64,000 bases of DNA from the NCBI GenBank assembly GCA_947492995.1, contig CANLOU010000002.1:1-64000 (forward strand), in the 5' to 3' direction. Origin of the DNA: an uncultured Litoreibacter sp. GTDB lineage: Bacteria > Pseudomonadota > Alphaproteobacteria > Rhodobacterales > Rhodobacteraceae. Below are positions 25,324 to 35,334 of this stretch, piece by piece. A program made the translations under genes and the position numbers. The notes beneath the pieces are model-generated. The model saw only the letters and a program-made list of their open reading frames with translations. It did no database searches and had not been told where the DNA came from. How positions within the stretch are numbered: position 1 is the stretch's first letter; each line of letters begins with the position of its first letter.

Positions 25324-26067
25324 ATGGCCGGACATTCGAAATGGGCAAACATTCAGCACCGCAAGGGGCGTCAGGACAAGCTGCGCTCCAAGCTGTTTTC
25401 CAAGCTGGCCAAGGAGATCACCGTGGCCGCCAAGATGGGCGACCCCGACCCCGACAAGAACCCGCGCCTGCGTCTGGCCGTGAAAGAGGCCAAAAGCCAG
25501 TCCGTCCCCAAGGACGTGATCGACCGCGCGATCAAGAAATCGCAAGGCGGGGATGCCGAGAATTACGACGAAATCCGCTACGAGGGCTACGGGCCCGGCG
25601 GCGTGGCCGTGATTGTCGAGACCATGACGGATAACAAGAACCGGACGGCCTCGACCGTGCGCTCGACGTTTTCGAAGAATGGCGGAAATCTGGGCGAGAC
25701 CGGCTCGGTCGGCTTCATGTTCGACCGCAAGGGACAGGTCATGTACCCCGCCGATGTGGGCGACGCGGACACCGTGATGATGGCCGCCATCGAGGCGGGG
25801 GCCGAGGATTGCGAAAGCTCGGACGAGGGCCACGTGATTATCTGCGCCGATAGCGACCTGAACACCGTCTCGACCGCGTTGGAAGAGGCGCTGGGCGAGT
25901 CGGAATCGACCAAGCTGATCTGGCAGCCGACCACCACCACCGAGCTGGATTTGGACGGCATGACCAAGCTGATGAAGCTGATGGACGCGCTGGAAGATGA
26001 CGACGACATCCAAAGTGTTACCGCCAATTTTGAGGCCTCCGACGAGGTCATGGCGCAGCTTGAGTAA
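25324..26067 (+). CDS. yebC: YebC/PmpR-family protein
   Basis: 247 residues, the normal length. The hallmark N-terminus [17 protein letters not shown] is intact, followed by [17 protein letters not shown] and [15 protein letters not shown], then [20 protein letters not shown]. YebC proteins have been described as DNA-binding regulators and more recently as translation factors that ease stalls at proline-rich stretches; sequence alone does not decide. The gene has GAAGGGGACATTCCC just before the ATG, and a dispersed AGGTATTTTTGCC tail lies directly after the stop. Confidence 0.94.
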   Translation: MAGHSKWANIQHRKGRQDKLRSKLFSKLAKEITVAAKMGDPDPDKNPRLRLAVKEAKSQSVPKDVIDRAIKKSQGGDAENYDEIRYEGYGPGGVAVIVETMTDNKNRTASTVRSTFSKNGGNLGETGSVGFMFDRKGQVMYPADVGDADTVMMAAIEAGAEDCESSDEGHVIICADSDLNTVSTALEEALGESESTKLIWQPTTTTELDLDGMTKLMKLMDALEDDDDIQSVTANFEASDEVMAQLE

Positions 26068-26081
26068 GCAACCGCCGGATT

Positions 26082-26106
26082 CAGGTATTTTTGCCAAGAT
26101 GAAGCT
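26082..26106 (+). repeat. Tail of the dispersed intergenic element, copy E
   Basis: CAGGTATTTTTGCCAAGATG and the following GAAGCTG lie between yebC and the GTG start of the LysE-type gene. They match the tail of the other copies without a GC-rich hairpin in front. Confidence 0.5.
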
Positions 26107-26715
26107 GTGAGCGTTGGCGCGCTACTGGCGGGCTACGCCGTTGGGTTTTCGCTGATATTAGCGATTGGCGCGCAGAACGCGTTTGTGTTGCGGCAGGGTT
26201 TGCGGCGCAGCCACGTCTTTGCCGTGTGCCTGACCTGCAGCCTCTCGGAAGTGGCCTTGGTCAGCATCGGCGTGTTTGGCTTTGGCCGGTTGACCGAGCT
26301 GGCCCCGTGGTTCTCGACCGTGATGCTGTGGGGCGGGGCGCTGTTTTTGCTGGTATACGGCGCGATGTGTTTCCGGTCGGCATGGCGGGGCAGCACGGGC
26401 ATGCAGGCCGACGGGGCCGCGGAGACCAGCCTGCGGGCGACCATCCTGGCCTGTCTGGCCTTCACCTGGCTGAACCCGCACGCGATTTTGGACACGGTTG
26501 TGCTGCTGGGCGCACTGTCGGCGCAATATGGCGAGGGGCGCGGGTCCTTTGGGGCGGGCGCGATACTGGCGGCGGCGTCGTTCTTCTTTTTGCTGGGCTA
26601 CGGCGCGCGGCTGGTGGCGCCGTTTTTCGCCAAGCCGTCGGCCTGGCGGGTGCTGGACATCTGCATCGGGATCACCATGTGGTCCATCGCGCTGGGACTG
26701 ATTTTGCGCCACTAG
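26107..26715 (+). CDS. LysE/ArgO-family amino-acid exporter
   Basis: 202 residues from GTG 26107, six predicted helices. Family marks are GFSLILAIGAQNAFVLRQGL at the N-terminus (the conserved GAQN) and LACLAFTWLNPHAILDTV (the second half-repeat NPH). LysE/ArgO proteins export basic amino acids such as lysine or arginine; substrate here is unproved. It follows yebC with a dispersed intergenic tail between, and an EamA-type transporter follows 47 bases on. Confidence 0.92.
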   Translation: MSVGALLAGYAVGFSLILAIGAQNAFVLRQGLRRSHVFAVCLTCSLSEVALVSIGVFGFGRLTELAPWFSTVMLWGGALFLLVYGAMCFRSAWRGSTGMQADGAAETSLRATILACLAFTWLNPHAILDTVVLLGALSAQYGEGRGSFGAGAILAAASFFFLLGYGARLVAPFFAKPSAWRVLDICIGITMWSIALGLILRH

Positions 26716-26762
26716 CCCGATTGCCCTTGCGGCTTTGCGGCGGGGGCTGTCTGGTGGGGGAT

Positions 26763-27665
26763 ATGACCTCCCGTGTTCACAACCCTGTTTTGGGCGTCTT
26801 TTGGATGCTTTTGACCGGCGCGCTTTTCGTGGCCGTCACCGCGGTGGTCAAACATGTGGGCGACGGGCTGCCGGCGGCCGAGGCCGCGTTTTTGCGCTAC
26901 CTGCTGGGGCTGGTCTTCCTGATCCCGATGATCCCGGCGATGCGGGCGGCCAAGCTGACCCCGCGGATATGGAAGATATCTGCATTTCGGGGCGTGGTGC
27001 ATTCGGTGGGGGTGATGCTGTGGTTTTATGCGATGACCCAGATCTCCATCGCGGAGGTGACGGCGATGAACTACCTCAACCCGGTCTACGTCACCATCGC
27101 GGCGGCGCTGTTTCTGGGGGAGAAGCTGGCGTTCCGGCGGATATTGGCGGTTGTGGCGGCGCTGGTGGGGGCGATGATTATCCTGCGGCCGGGCTTCCGG
27201 GAGCTGAACTCGGGGCATGTGGCGATGCTGTTCACCGCCGTTTTGTTTGCGGGGTCGTATCTGAGCGCCAAGCTGATGGCGGACGAGGTGTCGCCGGCGG
27301 TGGTGGTGTTCCTGCTGTCGGTGACGGTGACCATCGGGCTGGCCCCGATGGCGGCGGTGGTGTGGGTGACGCCGACCCTGAGCCAGCTGGGGTGGATGTT
27401 TGTGCTGGCGGCGTTGGCGACGGGGGGGCATTACACGATGACGCTGGCCTTTGCGGCGGCGCCGCTGACGGTGACGCAGCCGGTGACGTTTTTGCAGCTG
27501 GTTTGGGCGGTGCTGCTGGGGTGGCTGGCCTTTGGCGAAGAGGTTGACGTCTGGGTGGTGCTGGGCGGCGTTTTGATCGTTGCGGCGATCACCTTCATCA
27601 CCTGGCGCGAGCATGTGTTGAAGCGCCAGGCGATTACGCCTGCGCCGTCGGCGACCAAGGTGTAA
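26763..27665 (+). CDS. DMT-family (EamA) transporter
   Basis: 300 residues from ATG 26763 (MTSRVHNPVLGVFWM), ten helices in two EamA repeats. Typical segments are EAAFLRYLLGLVFLIP, AVLFAGSYLSAKLM and the C-terminal VTFLQLVWAVLLGWLAFGE. The protein belongs to the RhaT/EamA exporters of metabolites and amino acids; the substrate is unknown. It runs in the same direction as the LysE-type gene and as betC, 74 bases further downstream. Confidence 0.92.
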   Translation: MTSRVHNPVLGVFWMLLTGALFVAVTAVVKHVGDGLPAAEAAFLRYLLGLVFLIPMIPAMRAAKLTPRIWKISAFRGVVHSVGVMLWFYAMTQISIAEVTAMNYLNPVYVTIAAALFLGEKLAFRRILAVVAALVGAMIILRPGFRELNSGHVAMLFTAVLFAGSYLSAKLMADEVSPAVVVFLLSVTVTIGLAPMAAVVWVTPTLSQLGWMFVLAALATGGHYTMTLAFAAAPLTVTQPVTFLQLVWAVLLGWLAFGEEVDVWVVLGGVLIVAAITFITWREHVLKRQAITPAPSATKV

Positions 27666-27739
27666 GCGTCGCAAATGGGCGTTGACCTCTGCGCGGGTCA
27701 GGGCGCAGATAATTGCAGGTCTCAACAAGGAGCGCGGCG

Positions 27740-29248
27740 ATGGGCAACCCCAACATTTTGATTATCATGGTGGACCAGCTGAACGGGACGCTGTTTCCCA
27801 ACGGGCCTGCGGACTGGCTGCATGCGCCGAACCTCAAGACGCTGGCGGCACGTTCTACGCGGTTCAAGAACTGCTACACGGCCTCGCCCTTATGCGCGCC
27901 GGGGCGGGCGTCATTCATGTCGGGGCAATTGCCGTCCCGGACGGGGTGCTATGACAATGCCGCCGAATTCTCATCCGCCATTCCGACCTATGCCCATCAC
28001 CTGCGCCGCGCGGGCTATCAGACCTGCCTGTCGGGCAAGATGCATTTTGTGGGGCCGGACCAGCTGCACGGGTTCGAGGAACGGCTGACCACAGATATTT
28101 ACCCCGCCGATTTCGGCTGGACGCCGGATTACCGCAAGCCCGGGGAGCGGATTGACTGGTGGTATCACAATATGGGCTCGGTCACCGGATCGGGCGTGGC
28201 CGAGATCACCAACCAGATGGAATATGATGACGAGGTGGCCTATCACGCGACCCGCAAGCTATACGATCTGTCACGCGGCGCGGATGCGCGGCCCTGGTGT
28301 TTGACGGTCAGCTTCACCCACCCGCATGACCCCTATGTGGCGCGGAAGAAATACTGGGACCTGTATGAGGACTGTGCGCATTTGATGCCGGAGGTCGGGC
28401 CGATTGCCTACGAGGAGCAGGACGCCCATTCCAAGCGCATTCTGGATGCCAATGACCGGGACAATTTCAATATCTCCGAGGAGGATGTGAAGCGGTCGCG
28501 GCGGGCGTATTTTGCCAATATCAGCTATCTCGACGACAAGGTCGGGGAGATTTTGCAGACCCTGCAGGACACGCGGCAGGAGGCGGTGATCGTGTTTGTC
28601 TCAGACCATGGCGACATGCTGGGGGAGCGGGGTCTGTGGTTCAAGATGAGCTTTTATGAGGGGTCATCCCGCGTGCCGATGATGATCGCTGCGCCGTCCA
28701 TGGAGGCGGGGCTGGTGGAGACGCCGGTGTCCAATATCGACATCTGCCCGACCTTATGTGATCTGGCGGGCGTCGACATGTCTGAGGTGATGGACTGGAC
28801 GGATGGCGAAAGCCTTGTGCCCTTGGGCCAGGGCGGGGCGCGCGACACGCCGGTGGCGATGGAATATGCGGCAGAGGCCAGCTACGCGCCGCTGGTGTCG
28901 CTGCGCTACGGCAAGTGGAAGTTCAACCGCTGCGCGTTGGACCCCGACCAGCTGTTTGACATGGAGGCCGACCCGCATGAGCTGGTGAATTTGGCGCAGG
29001 ATGCGGCCCATGCGGGGACCTATAATTCGCTCTGCGCCAAGGCGGATGCGCGATGGGATCTGGAGGCCTTTGACGCAGCCGTGCGCCATTCGCAGGCCGG
29101 GCGCTGGGTTGTCTATGAAGCGCTGCGCGAGGGCGGGTATTACCCGTGGGATTACCAGCCGCTGCAGAAAGCGTCCGAGCGGTATATGCGCAACCACATG
29201 GATTTGAATGTGCTGGAAGAGAGCAAGCGGTTTCCGAGGGGGGAATGA
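27740..29248 (+). CDS. betC: Choline-sulfatase BetC
   Basis: 502 residues from ATG 27740 with AAGGAG upstream. It hydrolyses choline-O-sulfate to choline and sulfate. Marks are ILIIMVDQLNGTLF at the N-terminus with the metal Asp, the sulfatase signature SPLCAPGRASFMSG whose Cys52 becomes formylglycine, SGKMHFVGPDQLHGFE specific for BetC-like proteins, and VSDHGDMLGERGLW for metal binding. The C-terminus SERYMRNHMDLNVLEE is also typical. It overlaps or abuts a GST gene and lies near betI-betBA, so the cluster handles both choline-O-sulfate and choline. Confidence 0.93.
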   Translation: MGNPNILIIMVDQLNGTLFPNGPADWLHAPNLKTLAARSTRFKNCYTASPLCAPGRASFMSGQLPSRTGCYDNAAEFSSAIPTYAHHLRRAGYQTCLSGKMHFVGPDQLHGFEERLTTDIYPADFGWTPDYRKPGERIDWWYHNMGSVTGSGVAEITNQMEYDDEVAYHATRKLYDLSRGADARPWCLTVSFTHPHDPYVARKKYWDLYEDCAHLMPEVGPIAYEEQDAHSKRILDANDRDNFNISEEDVKRSRRAYFANISYLDDKVGEILQTLQDTRQEAVIVFVSDHGDMLGERGLWFKMSFYEGSSRVPMMIAAPSMEAGLVETPVSNIDICPTLCDLAGVDMSEVMDWTDGESLVPLGQGGARDTPVAMEYAAEASYAPLVSLRYGKWKFNRCALDPDQLFDMEADPHELVNLAQDAAHAGTYNSLCAKADARWDLEAFDAAVRHSQAGRWVVYEALREGGYYPWDYQPLQKASERYMRNHMDLNVLEESKRFPRGE

Positions 29249-29892
29249 TGTTCACGCTGTATGGGCGGGCGAGCTCGTCGAATGTGCAGGCCGTGATGTG
29301 GGGGCTGGCGGAGCTGGGCTTGGACTACACCCGCGTGGAGTGCGGCGAGCAGTACGGCGGCCTCGACACGCCTGAGTTTTTGGCGATGAACCCGCATGGG
29401 CGCATTCCGGTGCTGGTGCAGGAGGGCGGGCCGGTGATTTTCGAATCCGCGGCCATCCTGCGGTATCTGGGAGACGTGGCGGGGCGGCAAGACCTTTGGC
29501 CCAGCGCAGCAGCGGCGCGCGCCGAGGTCGACAAATGGGCGGAATGGGCCAAGGTGGACGTGGCCAACCGGTTTACGGGCCCGATTTTCTGGCGTGTTGT
29601 GCGCACGCCGAAGGCGCGCTGGGACAGGGCCGCGATCCGCGACGCGGTGGACCGGTTTGAAATGGAACTGGCGGTGGCCGACCGGGTTCTGGCCGGGCGG
29701 CGCTTCATTGCGGGGGACGCGCTGACATTGGCGGACATGCCCATCGGGCATGTGCTGTACCGGTATTTCGACATTGAAATTGAGCGGCGGGCATTCCCGC
29801 ATCTGCGGGCCTATTACGACCGGCTCTGCGCACGGCCGGCCTACCGCGACGTGGTGATGGTGTCCTACGATATGTTGCGCGACACGATTTGA
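29248..29892 (+). CDS. Glutathione S-transferase family protein
   Basis: 214 residues from ATG 29248 (or 215 from ATG 29245, whose ATGA overlaps the betC stop; the GAGGGGGG site suits 29248 better). The N-terminal thioredoxin fold starts FTLYGRASSSNVQAV, with a candidate serine for glutathione, then MNPHGRIPVLV and VIFESAAILRYL, the glutathione gamma-glutamyl site. The helical C-terminal domain includes FIAGDALTLADMPIGHVLYR. It is set between betC and betI, apparently cotranscribed with betC; its link to betaine metabolism is unknown. Confidence 0.9.
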   Translation: MFTLYGRASSSNVQAVMWGLAELGLDYTRVECGEQYGGLDTPEFLAMNPHGRIPVLVQEGGPVIFESAAILRYLGDVAGRQDLWPSAAAARAEVDKWAEWAKVDVANRFTGPIFWRVVRTPKARWDRAAIRDAVDRFEMELAVADRVLAGRRFIAGDALTLADMPIGHVLYRYFDIEIERRAFPHLRAYYDRLCARPAYRDVVMVSYDMLRDTI

Positions 29893-29900
29893 GGTCAATG

Positions 29901-29998
29901 TGCGGCTGCGCCGCGCGTGATGTTTTGTGCTCTTTTGGGGGCTTGCCCCCAAGCCGCACGGGCAAAACCCCCAGCATATTTTCGGCAAAAAGAAGCTG
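29901..29998. repeat. Dispersed intergenic hairpin element, copy B
   Basis: The copy has outer arms TGCGGCT (29901-29907) and AGCCGCA (29952-29958), a perfect inner stem TTGGGGGC (29935-29942) with GCCCCCAA (29945-29952), then CGGGCAAAACCCCCAGCATA and a tail CATATTTTCGGCAAAAAGAAG. The head and tail match copies A and C. It lies between convergent GST and betI genes and may terminate both. Confidence 0.72.
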
Positions 29999-30565
29999 TC
30001 AGGGCAGCAGCCGTGTGACCAGTTTTTTGGCGTCCATGCGGGCCGCGGCGGGGGCGCAGGTTTCAGATTGCGCGGCCTCCAGCCAGATGCCGTCCATATA
30101 GGCCTGCAGCGTTGTTGTGATGGCGGCGGCGTTTTGGGGTGGGCAGAGCTGTTTGACCTCTGCGTGCAGATGGCTTTGCACGCGGGCGCGGTTGATACGG
30201 TGCAGCCGCGACAGGATTGGCGCGTAGGGCGCATTGGACCAGAACTGCACCCAAAGCGAGCATTGCGCGGGCGTGAACAGCCGGTCGTCGAAATTGGCGG
30301 TGACAATGGCCGTGAGGCGGTCGCGCGCAGTTTTGGCGGGGTGCAGCCGGTCCAGCGTGGCTGTTTTCAGCAGGCGCAGGAGGCGACGCATGGTGGCCTC
30401 CATCAGTTTTTCCTTGGTGCCGAAATAGTAGTTGATTGAGGCGGCGGAGGCGTTGGCTTCCTGGGCGATGTCGCTCATCGTGACCTGCGCGTAGCCGTGG
30501 CGGTGCACGGCGCGGATGGCGGCGGTGATAAGTTCCTCGTTTCTTATATCGCGGATGCGGGACAT
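29999..30565 (-). CDS. betI: Choline-responsive repressor BetI (TetR family)
   Basis: 188 residues from ATG 30565 ([20 protein letters not shown]); the open frame upstream is not needed. An N-terminal TetR helix-turn-helix (about residues 25-50: [22 protein letters not shown]) is followed by the helical ligand domain ending in LVTRLLP. BetI represses the bet genes and is released by choline. Its divergent partner is betB, and the intergenic region holds a perfect inverted repeat at 30599-30624, which would block both promoters. Confidence 0.93.
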   Translation of the reverse strand: MSRIRDIRNEELITAAIRAVHRHGYAQVTMSDIAQEANASAASINYYFGTKEKLMEATMRRLLRLLKTATLDRLHPAKTARDRLTAIVTANFDDRLFTPAQCSLWVQFWSNAPYAPILSRLHRINRARVQSHLHAEVKQLCPPQNAAAITTTLQAYMDGIWLEAAQSETCAPAAARMDAKKLVTRLLP

Positions 30566-30598
30566 GGGCGGGTTGTGGCAGGTTTTGCGCAGCTTTGC

Positions 30599-30624
30599 AA
30601 AACTTGTATGAGCGTACAAGTTTT
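30599..30624. promoter_or_regulatory. Probable BetI operator
   Basis: AAAACTTGTA (30599-30608) and TACAAGTTTT (30615-30624) are perfect complements separated by six bases. The site lies between the betI start (30565) and betB start (30683), the position expected for a self-regulating TetR repressor. BetI binding is inferred from position and symmetry. Confidence 0.75.
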
Positions 30625-30682
30625 CTTGCTGGGTTGGGGGTTTCCTGCTAACGGGACGGTGTCATTTGTCAGGAGATCTCCC

Positions 30683-32134
30683 ATGCGCGCCCAACCCACC
30701 GCCAGCCATTTCGTCAATGGCGCTTATGTCGAAGACGTCGAGGGGCGCGAGATCGAATGCATTTACCCGGCCACCGGCGAGGTTGTGGCGCGGCTGCATT
30801 CGGCGACGCCTGCGATTTTGGAACAGGCCTTGGCCTCGGCGCGGGCGGGCCAGAAAATCTGGTCGGCCATGCCGGGGACGGAGCGGGGGCGCGTGCTGCG
30901 TCGCGCGGCGTTGATTATTGAAGAGCGCAACCACGAGCTGTCGGTGCTGGAGACGCTGGACACGGGCAAGCCGCTGTCGGAGACGCTGTATGTGGACGCC
31001 ACCTCGGGGCGCGAGGCGTTGGAGTATTTTGGCGGCTTGGCGGGGTCCTTGACGGGCGAACATATCCAGCTGGGGCAGGACTGGGTTTACACCGTGCGCG
31101 AACCGCTGGGCGTTTGCGTCGGCATCGGGGCGTGGAACTACCCCACGCAGATTGCCTGCTGGAAGGGGGCGCCCGCGCTGGCCTGCGGCAACGCGATGAT
31201 TTTCAAACCGTCGGAAACCACGCCGATCTGTGCGTTGAAAGTGGCCGAGATCCTGCACGAGGCGGGGCTGCCTGCGGGCGTCTACAACGTGGTGCAGGGC
31301 TACGGCGACGTGGGTGCCGCCTTGGTGGCGGACGCGCGGGTGGACAAGGTGTCGCTGACCGGATCGGTGCCGACAGGGCGCAAGGTCTACGCGGCCGCCG
31401 CCGAGGGCATGAAACATGTCACGATGGAGCTGGGGGGCAAGTCGCCCATGATCGTGTTTGACGACGCGGATATCGAGGACGCGGTGTCGGGGGCCATATT
31501 GGGGAATTTCTATTCCTCGGGGCAGGTCTGTTCCAACGGGACCCGGGTGTTTGTCCAGAAGGGCATCAAGAAGGCGTTTCTGAAACGCCTGAAGGAGCGC
31601 ACCGAGCAGGCGGTGATGGGCGACCCGATGGACGAGGCCACCAATTTCGGGCCGATGGTGTCGGCCAACCAGATGAACATCGTGCTGGGCTACATTGACA
31701 AGGGCATTGCGGAAGGCGCGAAGCTGGTCACCGGCGGCAAGATGGCGCAGCGCGACGGGTTCTTCATCGAGCCCACGGTGTTTGCGGATGTGACCGACGA
31801 CATGGTGATCGCGCGGCAAGAGATTTTTGGCCCCGTGATGGCAGTGCTGGAGTTTGAGGATGAGGACGAGGTGATCGCGCGGGCCAATGACACTGAGTTC
31901 GGGCTGGCTGCGGGCGTGTTCACCAACGACCTGACGCGGGCGCACCGCGTGTCGCAGGCGTTCGAGGCGGGGACGTGCTATATCAACACCTATAATCTGG
32001 CACCGGTGGAGGCTCCGTTTGGGGGATCCAAAGCCTCCGGCGTGGGGCGCGAGAATTCCAAGGAAGCGATCAATCACTACTCCCAAGTGAAATCCGTCTA
32101 TGTGGGCATGGGGCCGGTCGAGGCCCCGTTCTGA
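30683..32134 (+). CDS. betB: Betaine aldehyde dehydrogenase BetB
   Basis: 483 residues from ATG 30683 with AGGAGATC upstream. It oxidises betaine aldehyde to glycine betaine with NAD(P)+. Marks are [15 protein letters not shown] in the cofactor fold, [10 protein letters not shown], the general-base Glu of MELGGKSPM, and the nucleophile Cys283 in [13 protein letters not shown]. The C-terminus [15 protein letters not shown] is also conserved. betA follows after one base, so the pair is an operon controlled by the inverted repeat at 30599-30624. Confidence 0.96.
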   Translation: MRAQPTASHFVNGAYVEDVEGREIECIYPATGEVVARLHSATPAILEQALASARAGQKIWSAMPGTERGRVLRRAALIIEERNHELSVLETLDTGKPLSETLYVDATSGREALEYFGGLAGSLTGEHIQLGQDWVYTVREPLGVCVGIGAWNYPTQIACWKGAPALACGNAMIFKPSETTPICALKVAEILHEAGLPAGVYNVVQGYGDVGAALVADARVDKVSLTGSVPTGRKVYAAAAEGMKHVTMELGGKSPMIVFDDADIEDAVSGAILGNFYSSGQVCSNGTRVFVQKGIKKAFLKRLKERTEQAVMGDPMDEATNFGPMVSANQMNIVLGYIDKGIAEGAKLVTGGKMAQRDGFFIEPTVFADVTDDMVIARQEIFGPVMAVLEFEDEDEVIARANDTEFGLAAGVFTNDLTRAHRVSQAFEAGTCYINTYNLAPVEAPFGGSKASGVGRENSKEAINHYSQVKSVYVGMGPVEAPF

Positions 32135-32135
32135 C

Positions 32136-33794
32136 ATGCAGGCGGAATATGTGATTGTCGGCGCGGGGTCGGCGGGCTGCGCCATGGCCTATCGCCTTGC
32201 GGAGGCGGGGCATTCCGTTCTGGTGATCGAGCATGGCGGCACCGATATGGGGCCGTTCATCCAGATGCCCGGCGCGTTGAGCTACCCGATGAATATGGCG
32301 CGCTACGACTGGGGCTACAAATCCGAGCCGGAGCCGCATTTGGGCGGGCGGCAGTTGGTGACGCCGCGCGGCAAGGTGATTGGCGGGTCCTCAAGCATCA
32401 ACGGTATGGTTTACGTGCGTGGGCATGCGGGCGATTTTGACCATTGGGCGGAGCAGGGGGCGGATGGGTGGTCCTACGCGGATGTGCTGCCCTATTACAA
32501 ACGCATGGAAAACTGGCGCTCCGGCGGGCGGGGCGGTGACAAGTCGTGGCGAGGTCGCAGGGGGCCGCTGCATGTGTCGCGTGGGCCGGGGTCGAACCCG
32601 CTGACGCAGGCCTTTATTGATGCGGGCGTGCAGGCGGGCTACCAGATGACGCCGGACTACAACGGCCGCCAGCAGGAAGGCGTGGGGCCGTTTGACGCCA
32701 CGATCCGGCATGGGCGGCGGTGGTCCTCGGCGAATGCGTATTTGCGGCCTGCCTTGAAGCGAGAGAATTGCGAGTTGGTGAACGCCTTTGCGCGCAAGGT
32801 CGTCATTGAAGATGGCCGGGCCGTGGGTGTTGAGGTGGAGCGCGGCGGCGTGGTTGAGGTGATCCGCGCGGAGCGGGAGGTGATCCTGTCGGCCTCCTCG
32901 ATCAACTCGCCCAAGCTGTTGATGTTGTCGGGCATCGGGCCTGCTGCGCATCTGGCGGAGCACGGCATTGACGTCGTGGCGGACCGTGCGGGAGTGGGGC
33001 AGAACCTGCAGGACCATTTGGAGCTGTATATCCAGATGGCGGCCTCCAAGCCCGTGACGCTGTACAAATACTGGAACATCCCGATGAAGGGCTGGGTGGG
33101 CACGCAGTGGCTGCTGGCCAAGCTGGGGTTGGGGGCGTCGAACCAGTTTGAAAGCGGGGGGTTCATTCGGTCCAAAGCAGGGGTGCGCTACCCTGACATC
33201 CAGTTCCATTTCCTGCCCATAGCAGTGCGCTATGACGGGCAGGCGGCGGCGGAGGGGCATGGGTATCAAGCGCATGTCGGGCCGATGCGATCCAAGTCGC
33301 GCGGGCAGGTGACGCTGCGGTCCAGCGACCCCAATGACGCCCCGAAGATCGAATTCAACTACATGTCCCATCCAGAGGATTGGGAGGATTTCCGCACCTG
33401 TATTCGCCTGACGCGGGAGATTTTTGGGCAGGAGGCGTTTGCGGAGTATTCCAAGCACGAGATTCAGCCGGGTGAGGCGCTGCAGTCAGATGACGAGCTG
33501 GATGGCTTTATTCGCGAACATGCCGAGAGCGCGTACCACCCGTGTGGAACGGCCAAGATGGGGCGGGCGGATGACCCAAGCGCCGTCGTTGACCCGGAAT
33601 GCCGCGTCATCGGGGTGGATGGGTTGCGGTTGGCGGATAGCTCGATTTTCCCGCGGATTACGAATGGCAACCTGAATGCGCCCTCAATCATGGTGGGGGA
33701 GAAGGCGTCGGACCATATTCTGGGCAAAGCGCCATTGCCAAAGGACAATGCGGAGCCGTGGTTTCACCCCGATTGGGAGACGCAGCAGCGTTAA
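32136..33794 (+). CDS. betA: Choline dehydrogenase BetA
   Basis: 552 residues, the size of BetA. This FAD-dependent GMC oxidoreductase oxidises choline to betaine aldehyde, probably at the inner membrane. The FAD fold begins [38 protein letters not shown] is the GMC signature; [15 protein letters not shown] and the catalytic His of [12 protein letters not shown] follow, with [20 protein letters not shown] at the C-terminus. Start and betB stop are one base apart. A choline transporter is not seen in the window. Confidence 0.96.
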   Translation: MQAEYVIVGAGSAGCAMAYRLAEAGHSVLVIEHGGTDMGPFIQMPGALSYPMNMARYDWGYKSEPEPHLGGRQLVTPRGKVIGGSSSINGMVYVRGHAGDFDHWAEQGADGWSYADVLPYYKRMENWRSGGRGGDKSWRGRRGPLHVSRGPGSNPLTQAFIDAGVQAGYQMTPDYNGRQQEGVGPFDATIRHGRRWSSANAYLRPALKRENCELVNAFARKVVIEDGRAVGVEVERGGVVEVIRAEREVILSASSINSPKLLMLSGIGPAAHLAEHGIDVVADRAGVGQNLQDHLELYIQMAASKPVTLYKYWNIPMKGWVGTQWLLAKLGLGASNQFESGGFIRSKAGVRYPDIQFHFLPIAVRYDGQAAAEGHGYQAHVGPMRSKSRGQVTLRSSDPNDAPKIEFNYMSHPEDWEDFRTCIRLTREIFGQEAFAEYSKHEIQPGEALQSDDELDGFIREHAESAYHPCGTAKMGRADDPSAVVDPECRVIGVDGLRLADSSIFPRITNGNLNAPSIMVGEKASDHILGKAPLPKDNAEPWFHPDWETQQR

Positions 33795-33859
33795 CCCTGT
33801 GTTCATAAGTTTTAACATTCTTCCTTGTTTGGAGGCCGCAAAGCCGCCATGTCTGGGGA

Positions 33860-34516
33860 ATGTTAAGGCTTTGTTTAATTTGGTTAATGATGTGCGGCGC
33901 GGCGCAGGCCGAACTGCCGGTACGCAACTTTGCGGCACCTGCCACCGTCATTGACGGCGACACGATCCGCCTCGTAGCGAAGACGCGTATCTTCAGGCTG
34001 CACGGCATTGACGCGCCGGAGCGCGATCAGATGTGTGAGGGCACGCCCTGCGGGGAATTGGCGCGCGACTGGCTGGTGGACCTTATTGATGGTGACGCGG
34101 TGCGGTGTCACGTGGTTGACGGCAAGGACCGCTACGGTCGTTTCATAGCCAAATGCTACCACGATGCCCGCGACATCGGCGCGATGATGGTGCAGGCGGG
34201 GTACGCCCGGGCCTACCTTAGATACTCCAACGATTACGCCTTGTTGGAGAAAGAAGCCGCGCTGAACAATCGCGGGCTATGGGCGGGGACGTTCGGGTCT
34301 CCGGCGGATCATCGCGCGGCCAAGGTCCAACCCGCCGCCGCGCCTGATAATTGCGTGGTGAAGGGCAACATCTCCCCCAATTCGGAGGAGAAGATTTACC
34401 ATGTGGCCGGCCAGCAGCATTACGCGAAAGTGTCGATCAACACCCGCAAGGGCGAGCGGTGTTTTGCAACGGAGCGGGATGCGCGGGCTGCGGGATGGCG
34501 CAAGGCGCGGCGCTAG
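33860..34516 (+). CDS. Exported SNase-like nuclease
   Basis: 218 residues. A short signal peptide (LCLIWLMMCGAAQAE) precedes a staphylococcal-nuclease-like domain: TVIDGDTIRL, RLHGIDAPERDQ and KDRYGRFIAKCYH carry the expected Asp, Glu and Arg active-site residues. A C-terminal module, CVVKGNISPNSEEKIYHVAG to ERCFATERDARAAGWRKA, matches the small domain often fused to such nucleases. It may act outside the cytosol on DNA or RNA. The gene overlaps the stop of the convergent hydrolase gene by four bases. Confidence 0.87.
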   Translation: MLRLCLIWLMMCGAAQAELPVRNFAAPATVIDGDTIRLVAKTRIFRLHGIDAPERDQMCEGTPCGELARDWLVDLIDGDAVRCHVVDGKDRYGRFIAKCYHDARDIGAMMVQAGYARAYLRYSNDYALLEKEAALNNRGLWAGTFGSPADHRAAKVQPAAAPDNCVVKGNISPNSEEKIYHVAGQQHYAKVSINTRKGERCFATERDARAAGWRKARR

Positions 34517-35334
34517 ACGCGGTTTAGGAAGGCGATGAGGGCTGTGAGCGCCTCCCCCCTGATGGCGTCGGAATGACCGGCGCCGACGGATTGCTGGAAA
34601 TGTTTGTCCTCTGAGGGTGCAGCGTCGAACACGGCGCGGCCCAGCGCGATCGGGATGAGCGGATCTTCGGTGCCATGGATCACCAAAAGCGGGACGGTGA
34701 TTTGCGTGGCTTTGCGGACGCTGTGCCACGGGCTTGGCATGATCTTGGTGAGGATGCGCAAGCCCGGGCGCACGTTTTGCGCCACGTCGCCGATTGAGGT
34801 CAGGGGGGCCTCAAGCACGATGGCTTTGGGGTGGTTTTCTGGTGCGAGCTGCGCGTTTAGATGGGTGGTGACGGCGGTGCCGAGGCTTTCGCCGTAGAGC
34901 ACGGGCTTGACGGGGTGGCCGGTGAGGTCGCCGCTGAGCAGATCGGCATAGATGGCGGCCGCGTCCGCGACGAGGGCGCGCTGATGGGGCCAGCCTGTGC
35001 TTCCGGATGAGCCGCGATAGGCGGGGGCCACGATGCCGTAGCCCATATCCGCGAATTCCCTGAAATGTGCTGCGCGGTTGGCGAGGTTTCCGGCATTGCC
35101 GTGCAGATAGAAGATCGTGGGCTTGCCGGGGGAGGCGGGCGTGCTCCAGATCACCAGATTGCGGCCGCCTTTGGTGAAGCGGATGACCCGCACGTTTTGC
35201 AGGCCAAGATCGGCGGGTGCGACTTCGGTTGGATCGAAAGGATAGACCATCGCCCGTTCGAGCAGGAACAGCGCGGCGAGGCCGGCGCAGAACAGGACCG
35301 CCAGCGTAAGGAGCCACATCACCATACGCCTCAC
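34513..35334 (-). CDS. Alpha/beta hydrolase, membrane-anchored
   Basis: 273 residues. One N-terminal helix (MVMWLLTLAVLFCAGLAALF) anchors it; then the hydrolase fold appears: PTIFYLHGNAGNLANRA for the oxyanion region, VLYGESLGTAV with the nucleophile Ser, VIHGTEDPLIP with the acid Asp, and GAGHSDAIRG with the His. This resembles the BEM46/YhfR-like group of serine hydrolases; substrate unknown. Its start overlaps the stop of pccR by four bases, so it is translated coupled to that regulator. Confidence 0.88.
   Translation of the reverse strand: MRRMVMWLLTLAVLFCAGLAALFLLERAMVYPFDPTEVAPADLGLQNVRVIRFTKGGRNLVIWSTPASPGKPTIFYLHGNAGNLANRAAHFREFADMGYGIVAPAYRGSSGSTGWPHQRALVADAAAIYADLLSGDLTGHPVKPVLYGESLGTAVTTHLNAQLAPENHPKAIVLEAPLTSIGDVAQNVRPGLRILTKIMPSPWHSVRKATQITVPLLVIHGTEDPLIPIALGRAVFDAAPSEDKHFQQSVGAGHSDAIRGEALTALIAFLNRV

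Noticed and set aside
30594-30602. TTTGCAAAA touching the BetI operator
   Set aside because: It is a single half-site without a partner at eight bases; probably chance, given the A/T-rich operator arm.
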